64,000 bases of DNA, taken from contig NZ_JAPEPT010000003.1 in NCBI RefSeq assembly GCF_026339995.1, positions 1,098,177 to 1,162,176 of the forward strand, in the 5' to 3' direction. The stretch is from Streptomyces sp. NBC_01481. GTDB lineage: Bacteria > Actinomycetota > Actinomycetes > Streptomycetales > Streptomycetaceae. Positions 8,218 to 15,503 of the stretch are shown piece after piece (positions within the stretch are counted from its first letter, which is position 1; each line of letters opens with the position of its first letter). The position numbers were made by a program, and so were the translations under genes. The notes under the pieces were generated by a model, which saw only the letters and a list, made by a program, of their open reading frames with translations, ran no database searches and was not told the DNA's origin.

Positions 8218-9128
8218 GTGCTCTCGCCCGCCGCCGCGGGAACCTGCACCGGAGCCTGAGCCGGGAGTTGCACGGGATGCGGACGGGCCGAGTGCAGCAC
8301 GGCCGTTCTGGAGGACCCGCCCGTGCGGGCCAGCCCGAGCACGGCTCGTGCCACCCGGGCCGCGGCGTCGGGGACCTGACGGAAGCTCGGAAAGTCGTTG
8401 ACATCGACGACTACGGGGCCGTCCGGTCCCAGCACCACGTCCACGCCGTACAGATCGAGGCCGTAGACCGCCCCGACCCGGGCGGCTATCGCGGCCACCT
8501 CGGCCGACAGCGGCACACGGCGTTCCGGCACCGAGCGGTCCGGGTGGAGCGGGGAGCGGCGCTCGGTCGCGTACAGCTCGCCGCCGACGCAGTACACCTT
8601 GACGTCGATGCCCGAGTTGGTCACATACGGCTGGGCGATGAGCATGCCCTCCCCCGCCAGTTCGGGGACCATCGCGGCGAGCCCGTCCGGCGACGGGACC
8701 AGGTACACGGCCCGTCCCGAGCTGCCGTCGGCGGGCTTGACCACCAGCGGGTACTGCGACGCCGGTATCTCCGCCAGCAGTTCGGGCCGCGCCGCCGCGT
8801 AGGTGGGCGGCAGCGGAAGCCCACGGCTGCGGCCGATCGCGGCGGCCAGCGCCTTGTCCCGTACACCCCGTATCGCCCGGGCGTCGTTGACGGTCGTCAT
8901 CCCCGCCGAGGCCGCGGCTTCGAGCAGGGTCAGCCCCGGGCCTCCGGAGACCGTCTTGAGAACCCACGCGTCGTGAGTACCGGCCTGCACCACTTCGGTC
9001 ATGTGCAGCAGGGAACCGCCGGGCCGCAGCACGTCCACCCGGTGCCCCCAGGAGGTCAGCCGGCGGATCACCTCGACCGGCATGCCGTCGTGCCGGTAGT
9101 GCTCCTCCACCAGGAAGCAGAGCCTCAT
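8214..9128 (-). CDS. ATP-grasp ligase, first gene of a coupled pair
   Basis: A 304-residue ATP-grasp enzyme with MRLCFLVEEHYR at its start, YPLVVKPADGSSGRAVYLV (ATP-binding lid), GIDVKVYCVGGE and YGLDLYGVDVVLGPDGPVVV ending in DVNDFPSFRQ. I prefer the ATG at 9128, preceded by GGGGAAGG, over the in-frame start at 9197, whose first 23 residues are not family-like. It is paralogous to the downstream gene (both end DIN/DVN-x-FP-x-xR). The last 30 residues are a Pro/Gln/Ala-rich tail. The four-base overlap implies translational coupling and probably fixed stoichiometry. No carrier protein or precursor peptide is visible beside it. Confidence 0.88.
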   Translation of the reverse strand: MRLCFLVEEHYRHDGMPVEVIRRLTSWGHRVDVLRPGGSLLHMTEVVQAGTHDAWVLKTVSGGPGLTLLEAAASAGMTTVNDARAIRGVRDKALAAAIGRSRGLPLPPTYAAARPELLAEIPASQYPLVVKPADGSSGRAVYLVPSPDGLAAMVPELAGEGMLIAQPYVTNSGIDVKVYCVGGELYATERRSPLHPDRSVPERRVPLSAEVAAIAARVGAVYGLDLYGVDVVLGPDGPVVVDVNDFPSFRQVPDAAARVARAVLGLARTGGSSRTAVLHSARPHPVQLPAQAPVQVPAAAGEST

Positions 9129-9246
9129 CGACCTTCCCCGTAACCCCCGGACGTCCGCCGATCCCGTCCGGCGAGTTGTGACATCACAGGATGTCATGGA
9201 CGTCGTGAGGTGATCTCCCCGGCGTCCGCCGGTGCTTCACGGAGCC

Positions 9247-9365
9247 TCACACCTCGACGGCGTCCTCGCGCTCGGGCGCGGGTGGGACCAGGAGGGCGGC
9301 GAGAACCGCGGCGGTCGCGAGAATGCCCGCGCCCCAGGCGGCGGCCACGGTAAGGCGGCCTTTCA
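9247..9365 (-). pseudogene. C-terminal remnant of an MFS transporter
   Basis: Reading leftward, the frame ending in TGA at 9247-9249 encodes GRLTVAAAWGAGILATAAV followed by LAALLVPPAPEREDAVEV. This is a last transmembrane helix and charged tail as in DHA2-type exporters. No start or other helices remain: the frame meets the 3' part of a MarR gene on the other strand near 9365. I interpret this as one end of an internal deletion. Confidence 0.6.
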
Positions 9366-9482
9366 CCGGATGCGCAGCGCGGCGGTGAGCTCGACCAGCC
9401 CTTGCGCGAAGGCATCGCGGACGAGGACCTCACGGCTGTGGAGCGGGTCCTCGTCCGGATGTGTGACAACGTCGCGGACTGA
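9366..9482 (+). pseudogene. C-terminal remnant of a MarR-family regulator
   Basis: The plus-strand frame ending in TGA at 9480-9482 encodes GGELDQPLREGIADEDLTAV then ERVLVRMCDNVAD. This is the C-terminal dimerisation helix of a MarR regulator, including the typical D-x-DL-xx-xERVL pattern. The winged helix and start are missing. Together with the MFS stub on the opposite strand it forms a deletion scar of a divergent marR/MFS pair. Confidence 0.6.
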
Positions 9483-9537
9483 AGCGAGCCGGCTGAAGCG
9501 GTCCGGCTGAAGCGGGAGTTGCCGGTGCGGCGGCCCC

Positions 9538-10389
9538 CTACGACTTGCGCAGCAGCCCGCCGTACTCGTAGATGCCCGTGTTCTTCTCGGTGGCGCCCAG
9601 GTACGGGGCCAGCGCCTCGTGCACCGGGGCGAGGCCCGGCTGGTCGGGGTCCGGGCGCCAGTCGGCGAGGTTGACCAGTCCCGGCTCCACCGGGTCCAGC
9701 CCGTCCAGGAAGACGTCGAGTTCGGCAGGGGTGCGGGTCTGCCACGGGATGCCGCTTTCCGAGATGTGCTCGGTCATCTGGGCGCCCCTGGCCGGATCGT
9801 CGGAGACGACCTGGGACAGACCCAGATAGCTGCCCGGTGCCGCCTCGTCGATGACGGTGCGCAGGACCCGGCGCGGATCGTCGGCGTCGGTGAGGTGGTG
9901 GCCCACGGACAGGAACAGCACCGCAACGGGCTCGCGGAAGTCGATCAGCCGCCGGACCTCGGGGTGGTCGAGTACCGACTGCTGGTCCCGCATGTCGGCC
10001 GTGATGACGGTCGTGGAGTCGTCGTCGGCGAGCAGCGCCCGGCCGTGTGCCAGCACGATGGGGTCGATGTCGACATAGACGACGCGTGCGTCCGGTGCGA
10101 AGCGCCGGGCGACCTGGTGGACATTGTTGTCGGTCGGCAGGCCGCACCCCATGTCGAGGATCTGGCGGATGCCCGCCTCCTGCGTCAGATAGCGCACGGC
10201 CCGGAAGAGGAACTGGCGGTTCTGCCGTGCGATGTCCACGCACTCGGGGAACGACGGCAGCGTGGAGAGGAGAAAGGCACGGTCGACGTCGTAGTTGTCC
10301 TTGCCTCCCAGCATCCACCCATAGGCTCGTGCCGAGGTGGGCACGTCGAAGGGTATCGAGGTCGTGCCGGACTGCCTGTCATCGGCCAT
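9538..10389 (-). CDS. DUF574 SAM-dependent methyltransferase
   Basis: A 283-residue protein with the diagnostic N-terminus of the Streptomyces DUF574 (Methyltransf_19) family: PTSARAYGWMLGGKDNYDVDR. A SAM-binding motif ILDMGCGLPTDNNVH follows, then VVYVDIDPIVLAHGRALLAD. Family members are numerous in Streptomyces and structurally Rossmann-fold methyltransferases, but their substrates are mostly unknown. The gene stands alone, followed by the marR/MFS scar and preceded by about 250 bases in which I see nothing recognisable. Confidence 0.93.
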   Translation of the reverse strand: MADDRQSGTTSIPFDVPTSARAYGWMLGGKDNYDVDRAFLLSTLPSFPECVDIARQNRQFLFRAVRYLTQEAGIRQILDMGCGLPTDNNVHQVARRFAPDARVVYVDIDPIVLAHGRALLADDDSTTVITADMRDQQSVLDHPEVRRLIDFREPVAVLFLSVGHHLTDADDPRRVLRTVIDEAAPGSYLGLSQVVSDDPARGAQMTEHISESGIPWQTRTPAELDVFLDGLDPVEPGLVNLADWRPDPDQPGLAPVHEALAPYLGATEKNTGIYEYGGLLRKS

Positions 10390-10637
10390 GCGTGTTCTCC
10401 GCCTCTCCGTCCGCGGAGCCCCGCTCCGCCGTGGCGAGACTACCCTCTGCCGGTGTCTGTCATGGCCGGTTCGCGAGGGTCAACTCGCCCGCTGACAAGG
10501 GAGATTGGCGTCCGGATCGTCCAACTCGGGTATTCCCGCCCCGCGGGGCGAGGCGAAGACCCCGCCCCGGGGCAGGGGACGGGGCCATGAGGCCGCTCGT
10601 GAAAGCCCGACGAGACGACTCGGCCCAGGTTGTCGGG

Positions 10638-11096
10638 TCAGCCCTGGGACTGACCCGACATCGGGGCCGCTGCGTACACACGGGTCGCGAACTCGGCGAT
10701 CTGCTCGTCGCTCAGGTTCTTCGCAAGGTTGGCCTCCGTGATCATGCCGACCAGACGGTGACCACCCTTGACGTCGATCACCGGGAGCCGCCTGATCTGG
10801 TGCTCCTCCATGGTCGTCAGGACTTCGGTCGCCTCCGCCTCGGCGTCGATCCAGTGCACCTTGGCATTGAGGGATCCGGCCTGCACGGTCGCCGGGTCGA
10901 CGCCTTCGGCGCAGCACCTGACGACGATGTCACGGTCGGTGATCAAGCCTGTGAGCTTGTTGTTGTCGCCGCAGATGGGCAGGCAACCGACGTTCAGGTC
11001 GCGCATCATCTTCGCCGCGTCGAAGAGCGACTGGTGCGCCCCGACGCACTGCACGCCGCCGGACATGATGTCCCGGGCTCGCAGCTTCTCAGCCAT
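10638..11096 (-). CDS. CBS domain-pair protein
   Basis: A 152-residue protein made almost entirely of two CBS domains. The first runs about residues 5-62 (RARDIMSGGVQCVGAHQSLF to TGLITDRDIVVRC). The second runs about 72-135 (LNAKVHWIDAEAEATEVLTT to LVGMITEANLAKNLS). CBS pairs bind adenosine nucleotides and regulate partners. Stand-alone versions like this resemble the HRP1 type induced by hypoxia or dormancy in actinobacteria. The start at 11096 is chosen for its perfect GGGAGGAAATC site. The frame is open further upstream, but that sequence is unrelated. Confidence 0.92.
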   Translation of the reverse strand: MAEKLRARDIMSGGVQCVGAHQSLFDAAKMMRDLNVGCLPICGDNNKLTGLITDRDIVVRCCAEGVDPATVQAGSLNAKVHWIDAEAEATEVLTTMEEHQIRRLPVIDVKGGHRLVGMITEANLAKNLSDEQIAEFATRVYAAAPMSGQSQG

Positions 11097-11185
11097 GATT
11101 TCCTCCCGTCCTCGAGAGCGTTGTGTCCTCTGCCATCGATCACAACACGAATGGCGCAACACCGCTCCCTGGATGCGCCGGGCTG

Positions 11186-11485
11186 TCAAGGCTCCAGATG
11201 GCTGAATCCCACCTCGAAGCGTTCGACCGAGACAACCCGTTGGCCCTCCCGCTGGGCGACCTGGTCGCGAAGCCGGTTCGCCTGGTCCTCGCTGGCGTAC
11301 ATGGTCTTCTCGTCGTCCCACAAGGTCAGCGATTTGGCCTTTCCGGAGGCCCGGTCGACGAGGTAGTACACGCCCCGGAAGCCGGGGGCCTCCCGCACAT
11401 CTTTGAGAACCGCTTCCCAGTTCGCGGTCAGGTCCCCCTGCGCCGGGACCGGTGAACCCTGGTACGTGCTGAGCCTCACGAACAT
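11186..11485 (-). CDS. small alpha-beta barrel (ABM-like) protein
   Basis: A 99-residue protein, MFVRLSTYQG to RFEVGFSHLEP. It has a beta-alpha-beta-beta pattern (FVRLSTY, then ENWEAVLKDV-like helix, then GVYYLVDRASGKAKSLTLWD) that suggests a dimeric alpha-beta barrel of the antibiotic biosynthesis monooxygenase type. No catalytic residues can be assigned. Start ATG 11485 has GAAGGG about 10 bases upstream. It lies downstream of the divergent lipoprotein promoter and before the CBS gene on the same strand, with 89 bases between; co-transcription is possible. Confidence 0.7.
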   Translation of the reverse strand: MFVRLSTYQGSPVPAQGDLTANWEAVLKDVREAPGFRGVYYLVDRASGKAKSLTLWDDEKTMYASEDQANRLRDQVAQREGQRVVSVERFEVGFSHLEP

Positions 11486-11680
11486 GGCTGCCAACCCTTC
11501 CTGGCCGGCTGCCGGCCGGGGGCAGGCAGCTCTCCAGGACAAGGGTGCTCCGGCAGGCCGCACACCGCACGACGAGCGGCCGCGACCCAGCGTGTATGGC
11601 CCGCCTGTCGGGTGCCGGCGGGCCGTAGGCGTGCGCATGGAAAACGCGCGCCCGCCCCGCGCCCGCGCTGCAATGGACGG

Positions 11681-12658
11681 GTGACCGGGGCGAGGCAGAT
11701 CTGGACGAGGGCGCGGCACGCTCTCGCGTCCGCCGTGCTGGTGACCGTCGTCGCCTGTTCGGCCGGGCCGTCCCCCGCGAACCTGGGTGCTGTCACGGAG
11801 TCGCCCGGCGCCACCAAGCATCTGACGATCGGTTCCGCGGGCTTCACCGAGAGCGATCTGCTCGCCCAGATGTACGCGCTGCTCCTCGGCGAGGCCGGAT
11901 ACCGCACCCGGATCCAGTCCGTCCCCAGCCGGGAGATCTACGAGCCGGCGCTGGAGAGCGGCCGGATCGATGTGGTGCCCGAGTACGCCGCCGCCTTCGC
12001 GGACTGGCTGAACGCCAAGGTCAACGGCCCCGGCGCGGGCACGGTCGGTTCGCCCGACCTCGCAAAGACGATGGCGGCCCTGCGGAAGCTGGCGACACCA
12101 CGCGGTCTGACCGTCCTCGACGCGGGCAAGGCCGCCGACCAGTACGCCTTCGCCGTCAGTGCGTCCTTCGCCCGGGAGCTCGGGCTCACAACGCTCAGCG
12201 ACCTGGGGAAGACCAAGCTGCCTGTGCGGCTCGCGGCGGACGAGGAGTGCGTCCAACGTCCTGACTGCGCACCCGGACTGAAGAAGACGTACGGAATCGA
12301 CATCACGGCGGTCGATCCCCTGGGTGTCGGCACCACCCCTGCCAAACAGGCCGTCCAGAGCGGCCGGGACCAGATGCTGCTCACCACGACCACCGACGCG
12401 ACGCTCGACGACTTCGGTCTCGTCCCGCTCGCGGACGACAAACACCTGCAGAACGCCGACTACATCGTGCCCGTCGTCAACCGGGCCGGGGCGGGCGGCG
12501 AAGGGGTCACGCGCGCACTGGGCAGGCTCAACACCGCACTGACAACCGCTGATCTGGCCCGGCTCAACGAGCAGGTGGACAGCCACGGTCGGCCGCCCAA
12601 GGACGTGGCCAGGAAGTATCTTGAGTCGAAGAAGCTGCTCCCCGAGTCCGGCGGCTGA
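11681..12658 (+). CDS. glycine betaine/osmoprotectant-binding lipoprotein (OpuAC/ProX type)
   Basis: A 325-residue solute-binding lipoprotein. From the GTG at 11681 it has a signal peptide ending in VVACSAG (lipobox cysteine about residue 26). The mature domain starts TIGSAGFTESDLLAQMYALL and contains YEPALESGRIDVVPEYAAAF, both typical of quaternary-amine-binding proteins of the OpuAC family. The in-frame ATG at 11612 would add an arginine-rich leader that spoils the signal peptide. No ABC permease or ATPase gene is adjacent, so it is either an orphan receptor or serves a transporter elsewhere. It converges with the hypothetical gene 20 bases downstream. Confidence 0.88.
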   Translation: MTGARQIWTRARHALASAVLVTVVACSAGPSPANLGAVTESPGATKHLTIGSAGFTESDLLAQMYALLLGEAGYRTRIQSVPSREIYEPALESGRIDVVPEYAAAFADWLNAKVNGPGAGTVGSPDLAKTMAALRKLATPRGLTVLDAGKAADQYAFAVSASFARELGLTTLSDLGKTKLPVRLAADEECVQRPDCAPGLKKTYGIDITAVDPLGVGTTPAKQAVQSGRDQMLLTTTTDATLDDFGLVPLADDKHLQNADYIVPVVNRAGAGGEGVTRALGRLNTALTTADLARLNEQVDSHGRPPKDVARKYLESKKLLPESGG

Positions 12659-12677
12659 ACGCGGGCGCCCGAGGCTC

Positions 12678-13814
12678 TTACGCCACCGGGCCGGTGTGCA
12701 GGCTCTCCAGGCGCCGTTGCAGCACCTGCAGCGCCCCGCGCTGACGGCCCGGAACACTGCGGCGCAGCCGGACCAGCGCAGGCGCGAGCGCCCGCGCCCG
12801 GGGCAGGTCCCGGATCTGTTCCCACTGGTGATGAGCGCGGTCGACCGCACCCTCGACATCGGCGTCGTCGGTGGCCTGCCGGCGCGTCAGCCGGGCCTCC
12901 GCCGCAGCCATCCACAACTCGCAGCTGAGGGCCGGATCCTGAGCGAGCCGCGCGAGATCGGCCCGGACTTCCAGCCAGTGGATCGCCTGCACCGATCCGG
13001 GGCCGTGGGTGCGCAGCTCCCGCTGCTCCCAGGCGGCGGCAGCGGCGGCAGCCTCCGTGTGCCGCCCGGCCCCGGCGGCGGCGAGAATCGCCGGGTGCGG
13101 ATCCTCGCGAGGCTCCGGAGCACTGGCCGGCCCTGTGGCCTGTACGGGCGGGGGAGCGCCGATCGCCAGCAGCAGGGCATCCTCATCACCCGCTCGGGCC
13201 GCGGCCTGCTCGTGCAGGGTGGCCGGGTCCGGCCGTGCCCCGCTGCGCCAGATCGCCGCGCACGCCTTCAGATAGGCGGGAGTTGCGGCTTCCCGGCTGC
13301 GCCGGAGAGCCGGGCAGACGCGCCCGTAGAGACGGATGCCCGGTCCGAGACCGAGGCCGTGCGAAGCGAGGTGCTGCCAGGCATCGGCGTCGGCGACGAG
13401 GTCGACGACGAGGGTGGTGGTGCCGGGCCGCCGGATCGCCGTTTCGGCGGCCAGCCAGTGCCACGGAAGCGCCGTGTAGCGCATGGTCGTCGGCGTGGTC
13501 CGGGCGAGGGCGAGATGCAACAGCCGCTGTTTGCGGTCCAGTTGGAGCTGGCCCGCGATATAGAGGAACAGCGGTCCCGCCGCGGTCGCCGCCGCCCGGA
13601 TCCGGGTGAGGACGGTCTGCGGATCGAGGGGATCGGCGAGTTCGACGACCGTCGCCGCCGGGGTTCCGGTGAGCGCGCTGGGCGGGACGGCTGCGAGCGT
13701 GGGCAGTACGGAACTCGCGTCCACGAGACGGCCCTTGCCGACCGGGGCGGCCGCGATGAGCAGCGCCGTTCCCGGTTCTGCCGTGTCCCCTTCGTTGATC
13801 ACCACACGCAGCAC
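12678..13814 (-). CDS. conserved hypothetical protein with degenerate caspase-like and helical domains
   Basis: A 378-residue protein that I do not recognise. Residues 1-180 alternate beta strands and helices (LRVVINEGDT, PLFLYIAGQLQLDRKQRLLHLALA, MRYTALPWHWLAAE, TTTLVVDLVADADA). This layout loosely resembles a caspase/CHAT-like fold, but no His-Cys dyad can be pointed out. Residues about 230-378 are helical, rich in Ala/Arg, and may be TPR-like. The gene is divergent from the cellulase, with 154 bases between starts. Function unknown; the caspase-like idea is a guess from the fold pattern. Confidence 0.6.
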   Translation of the reverse strand: MLRVVINEGDTAEPGTALLIAAAPVGKGRLVDASSVLPTLAAVPPSALTGTPAATVVELADPLDPQTVLTRIRAAATAAGPLFLYIAGQLQLDRKQRLLHLALARTTPTTMRYTALPWHWLAAETAIRRPGTTTLVVDLVADADAWQHLASHGLGLGPGIRLYGRVCPALRRSREAATPAYLKACAAIWRSGARPDPATLHEQAAARAGDEDALLLAIGAPPPVQATGPASAPEPREDPHPAILAAAGAGRHTEAAAAAAAWEQRELRTHGPGSVQAIHWLEVRADLARLAQDPALSCELWMAAAEARLTRRQATDDADVEGAVDRAHHQWEQIRDLPRARALAPALVRLRRSVPGRQRGALQVLQRRLESLHTGPVA

Positions 13815-13923
13815 CGTAGCCGACCGCAGCTGCGGCCGACGGCGCCCGGCGTCGAGCGGCCCGCCGTCGGCTTTCTTGTCATGACCCTTGCAGGGAGGGG
13901 TCGGCGCTGCTATTCCATCGGTT

Positions 13924-13936
13924 AGGAAAGTTTCCT
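13924..13936. promoter_or_regulatory. AGGAAA-g-TTTCCT palindrome upstream of the cellulase gene
   Basis: A 6-1-6 perfect inverted repeat ending 32 bases before the cellulase start, inside the sequence GGTTAGGAAAGTTTCCTTTC. I recall similar AGGAAA/TTTCCT palindromes near the starts of secreted polysaccharide-degrading genes in Streptomyces, but I cannot name the regulator. A role as an operator in the leader is inference. Confidence 0.45.
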
Positions 13937-13968
13937 TTCAGTTCTCTGTACAGGCAATGGAGACCCCC

Positions 13969-15429
13969 ATGAGACGGGCACAGTACTGGTTACGCTCGCT
14001 CGGCGGCGTCGGCACAGCCGTCACCGCTCTGCTCCTCGGCCTCACCGGCGCGCCGTCGGCCCCCGCCGCCGAAGCTCCGGCCGCCGCCGTCATCCACGAA
14101 GCCGAGAACGCGGTCGTCTCGCAAGGCGCAGTGGAGTCCAATCATGCCGGATTCACCGGCAGCGGATTCGTCAACTACAACAACCTCTCCGGCAGTCATG
14201 TCGAGTGGACGGTCAACGCCGCCCAGGCCGGTACCACCTCGCTGACCATCCGCTTCGCCAACGGCACCACGACCAGCCGCCCGATGGACATCACCGTCAA
14301 CGGCGCCGTCGCCGCCACGGCCCGCGCCTTCCCCGGCACAGGCGCCTGGACCTCCTGGTCGACGACCACTGTCAACGCCACTCTCAAGGCGGGTGCGAAC
14401 ACCGTCCGGGCCACCGCCACCACCGCCAACGGCGGTCCCAACGTCGACAGTCTCACCACGGACGCGGGCGGCCCCGCGCCCGGCGGCAAGACGCCCGTCG
14501 AGATCAACGGACAGCTCAAGGTCTGCGGCACCAAGCTCTGCAACCAGTACGGCAAGCCCATCCAGCTGCGCGGCATGAGCACCCACGGTCTGCAGTGGTA
14601 CAGCCAGTGCGTGACCTCCGGCTCACTCGACGCCCTGGCCACCGACTGGAACGCCGACGTCCTGCGCATCTCCATGTACATCCAGGAGGGCGGCTACGAG
14701 ACCAATCCGCGCAAGTTCACCGACCTGGTCCACTCGATCATCGAACAGGCCACCGCGCGCGGTATGTACGCCATCGTCGACTGGCACATGCTCAGCCCCG
14801 GCGACCCGAACCACAACCTCTCCCGCGCCAAGACCTTCTTCACCGAGATCGCTCAGCGCCACGCCAGCAAGAACAACCTGCTGTACGAGATCGCCAACGA
14901 GCCCAGCGGCGTGAGCTGGTCGAAGATCAAGAGCTACGCCGAGCAGCTCATCCCGGTGATCCGGCAGCACGACCCGGACACCCCGGTCCTCGTCGGCACC
15001 CGCGCCTGGTCCTCCCTCGGTGTCTCCGAGGACTCGGACGAGACCGAGATCGTGAACAACCCGGTCAAGGCGTCCAACATCATGTACACCTTCCACTTCT
15101 ACGCGGCATCTCACGGCACCGAGTACCTCAGCACCCTCTCCCGTGCCGCCGACAAACTCCCCATGTTCGTGACCGAGTTCGGCACCCAGACCGCATCCGG
15201 CGACGGCGGGAACAACTTCACCAGGTCCCAGCAGTACATCGACCTGATGGCGAGCAAGAAGATCAGCTGGTCCAACTGGAACTACTCCGACGACGAACGC
15301 TCCGGCGCCGTCTTCAAGGGCGGCACCTGCGAGGGGAACGGTCCCTGGACCGGCACCGGGCCGCTCAAGCCCGCCGGCGTCTGGGTCCGTGACCGCGCCA
15401 GGACCCCGGACGACTTCCCGACGGGCTGA
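13969..15429 (+). CDS. secreted GH5 endoglucanase with N-terminal carbohydrate-binding module
   Basis: A 486-residue secreted cellulase. Residues 1-35 are a signal peptide (GTAVTALLLGLTGAPSAPAA). Residues about 40-160 are a CBM6/CBM35-like module (IHEAENAVVSQGAVESNHAG, GSGFVNYNNLSGSHVEW). After a Gly/Pro linker, the GH5 barrel begins at LRGMSTHGLQWY. The acid/base is E311 (YEIANEP) and the nucleophile E403 (MFVTEFG). Start ATG 13969 has GGAG six bases upstream, better placed than for ATG 13957. Codon 8 (13990-13992) is TTA, predicting bldA dependence. A palindrome precedes the gene and a long hairpin follows it. Confidence 0.93.
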   Translation: MRRAQYWLRSLGGVGTAVTALLLGLTGAPSAPAAEAPAAAVIHEAENAVVSQGAVESNHAGFTGSGFVNYNNLSGSHVEWTVNAAQAGTTSLTIRFANGTTTSRPMDITVNGAVAATARAFPGTGAWTSWSTTTVNATLKAGANTVRATATTANGGPNVDSLTTDAGGPAPGGKTPVEINGQLKVCGTKLCNQYGKPIQLRGMSTHGLQWYSQCVTSGSLDALATDWNADVLRISMYIQEGGYETNPRKFTDLVHSIIEQATARGMYAIVDWHMLSPGDPNHNLSRAKTFFTEIAQRHASKNNLLYEIANEPSGVSWSKIKSYAEQLIPVIRQHDPDTPVLVGTRAWSSLGVSEDSDETEIVNNPVKASNIMYTFHFYAASHGTEYLSTLSRAADKLPMFVTEFGTQTASGDGGNNFTRSQQYIDLMASKKISWSNWNYSDDERSGAVFKGGTCEGNGPWTGTGPLKPAGVWVRDRARTPDDFPTG

Positions 15430-15439
15430 CCAGGACTCC

Positions 15440-15490
15440 CTGTGTCTCCCTGCCCGCCCCATGTGATCCCATGGGCGGGCAGGGACACAG
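15440..15490 (+). terminator. long hairpin terminator after the cellulase gene
   Basis: Left arm CTGTGT-ct-CCCTGCCCGCCC (15440-15459) pairs with GGGCGGGCAGGGACACAG (15473-15490), with a 2-base bulge and a 13-base loop. It starts 10 bases after the stop. The next gene starts at 15504 with its own AGGAG site, so the hairpin also sits in that gene's leader. No T-tract follows, as is usual in Streptomyces. Confidence 0.7.
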
Positions 15491-15503
15491 AACAGGAGCA
15501 TCA

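Noticed and set aside
7351..8967. Extended 538-residue version of the second ATP-grasp protein.
   Set aside because: The first 250 residues are the out-of-frame shadow of the first ATP-grasp gene. The ATG at 8217 in the ATGA overlap with a ribosome binding site is the real start.
14205..15392. Arg/His-rich 395-codon plus-strand frame inside the cellulase gene.
   Set aside because: Frame-shifted shadow of the GH5 gene with no domain features.
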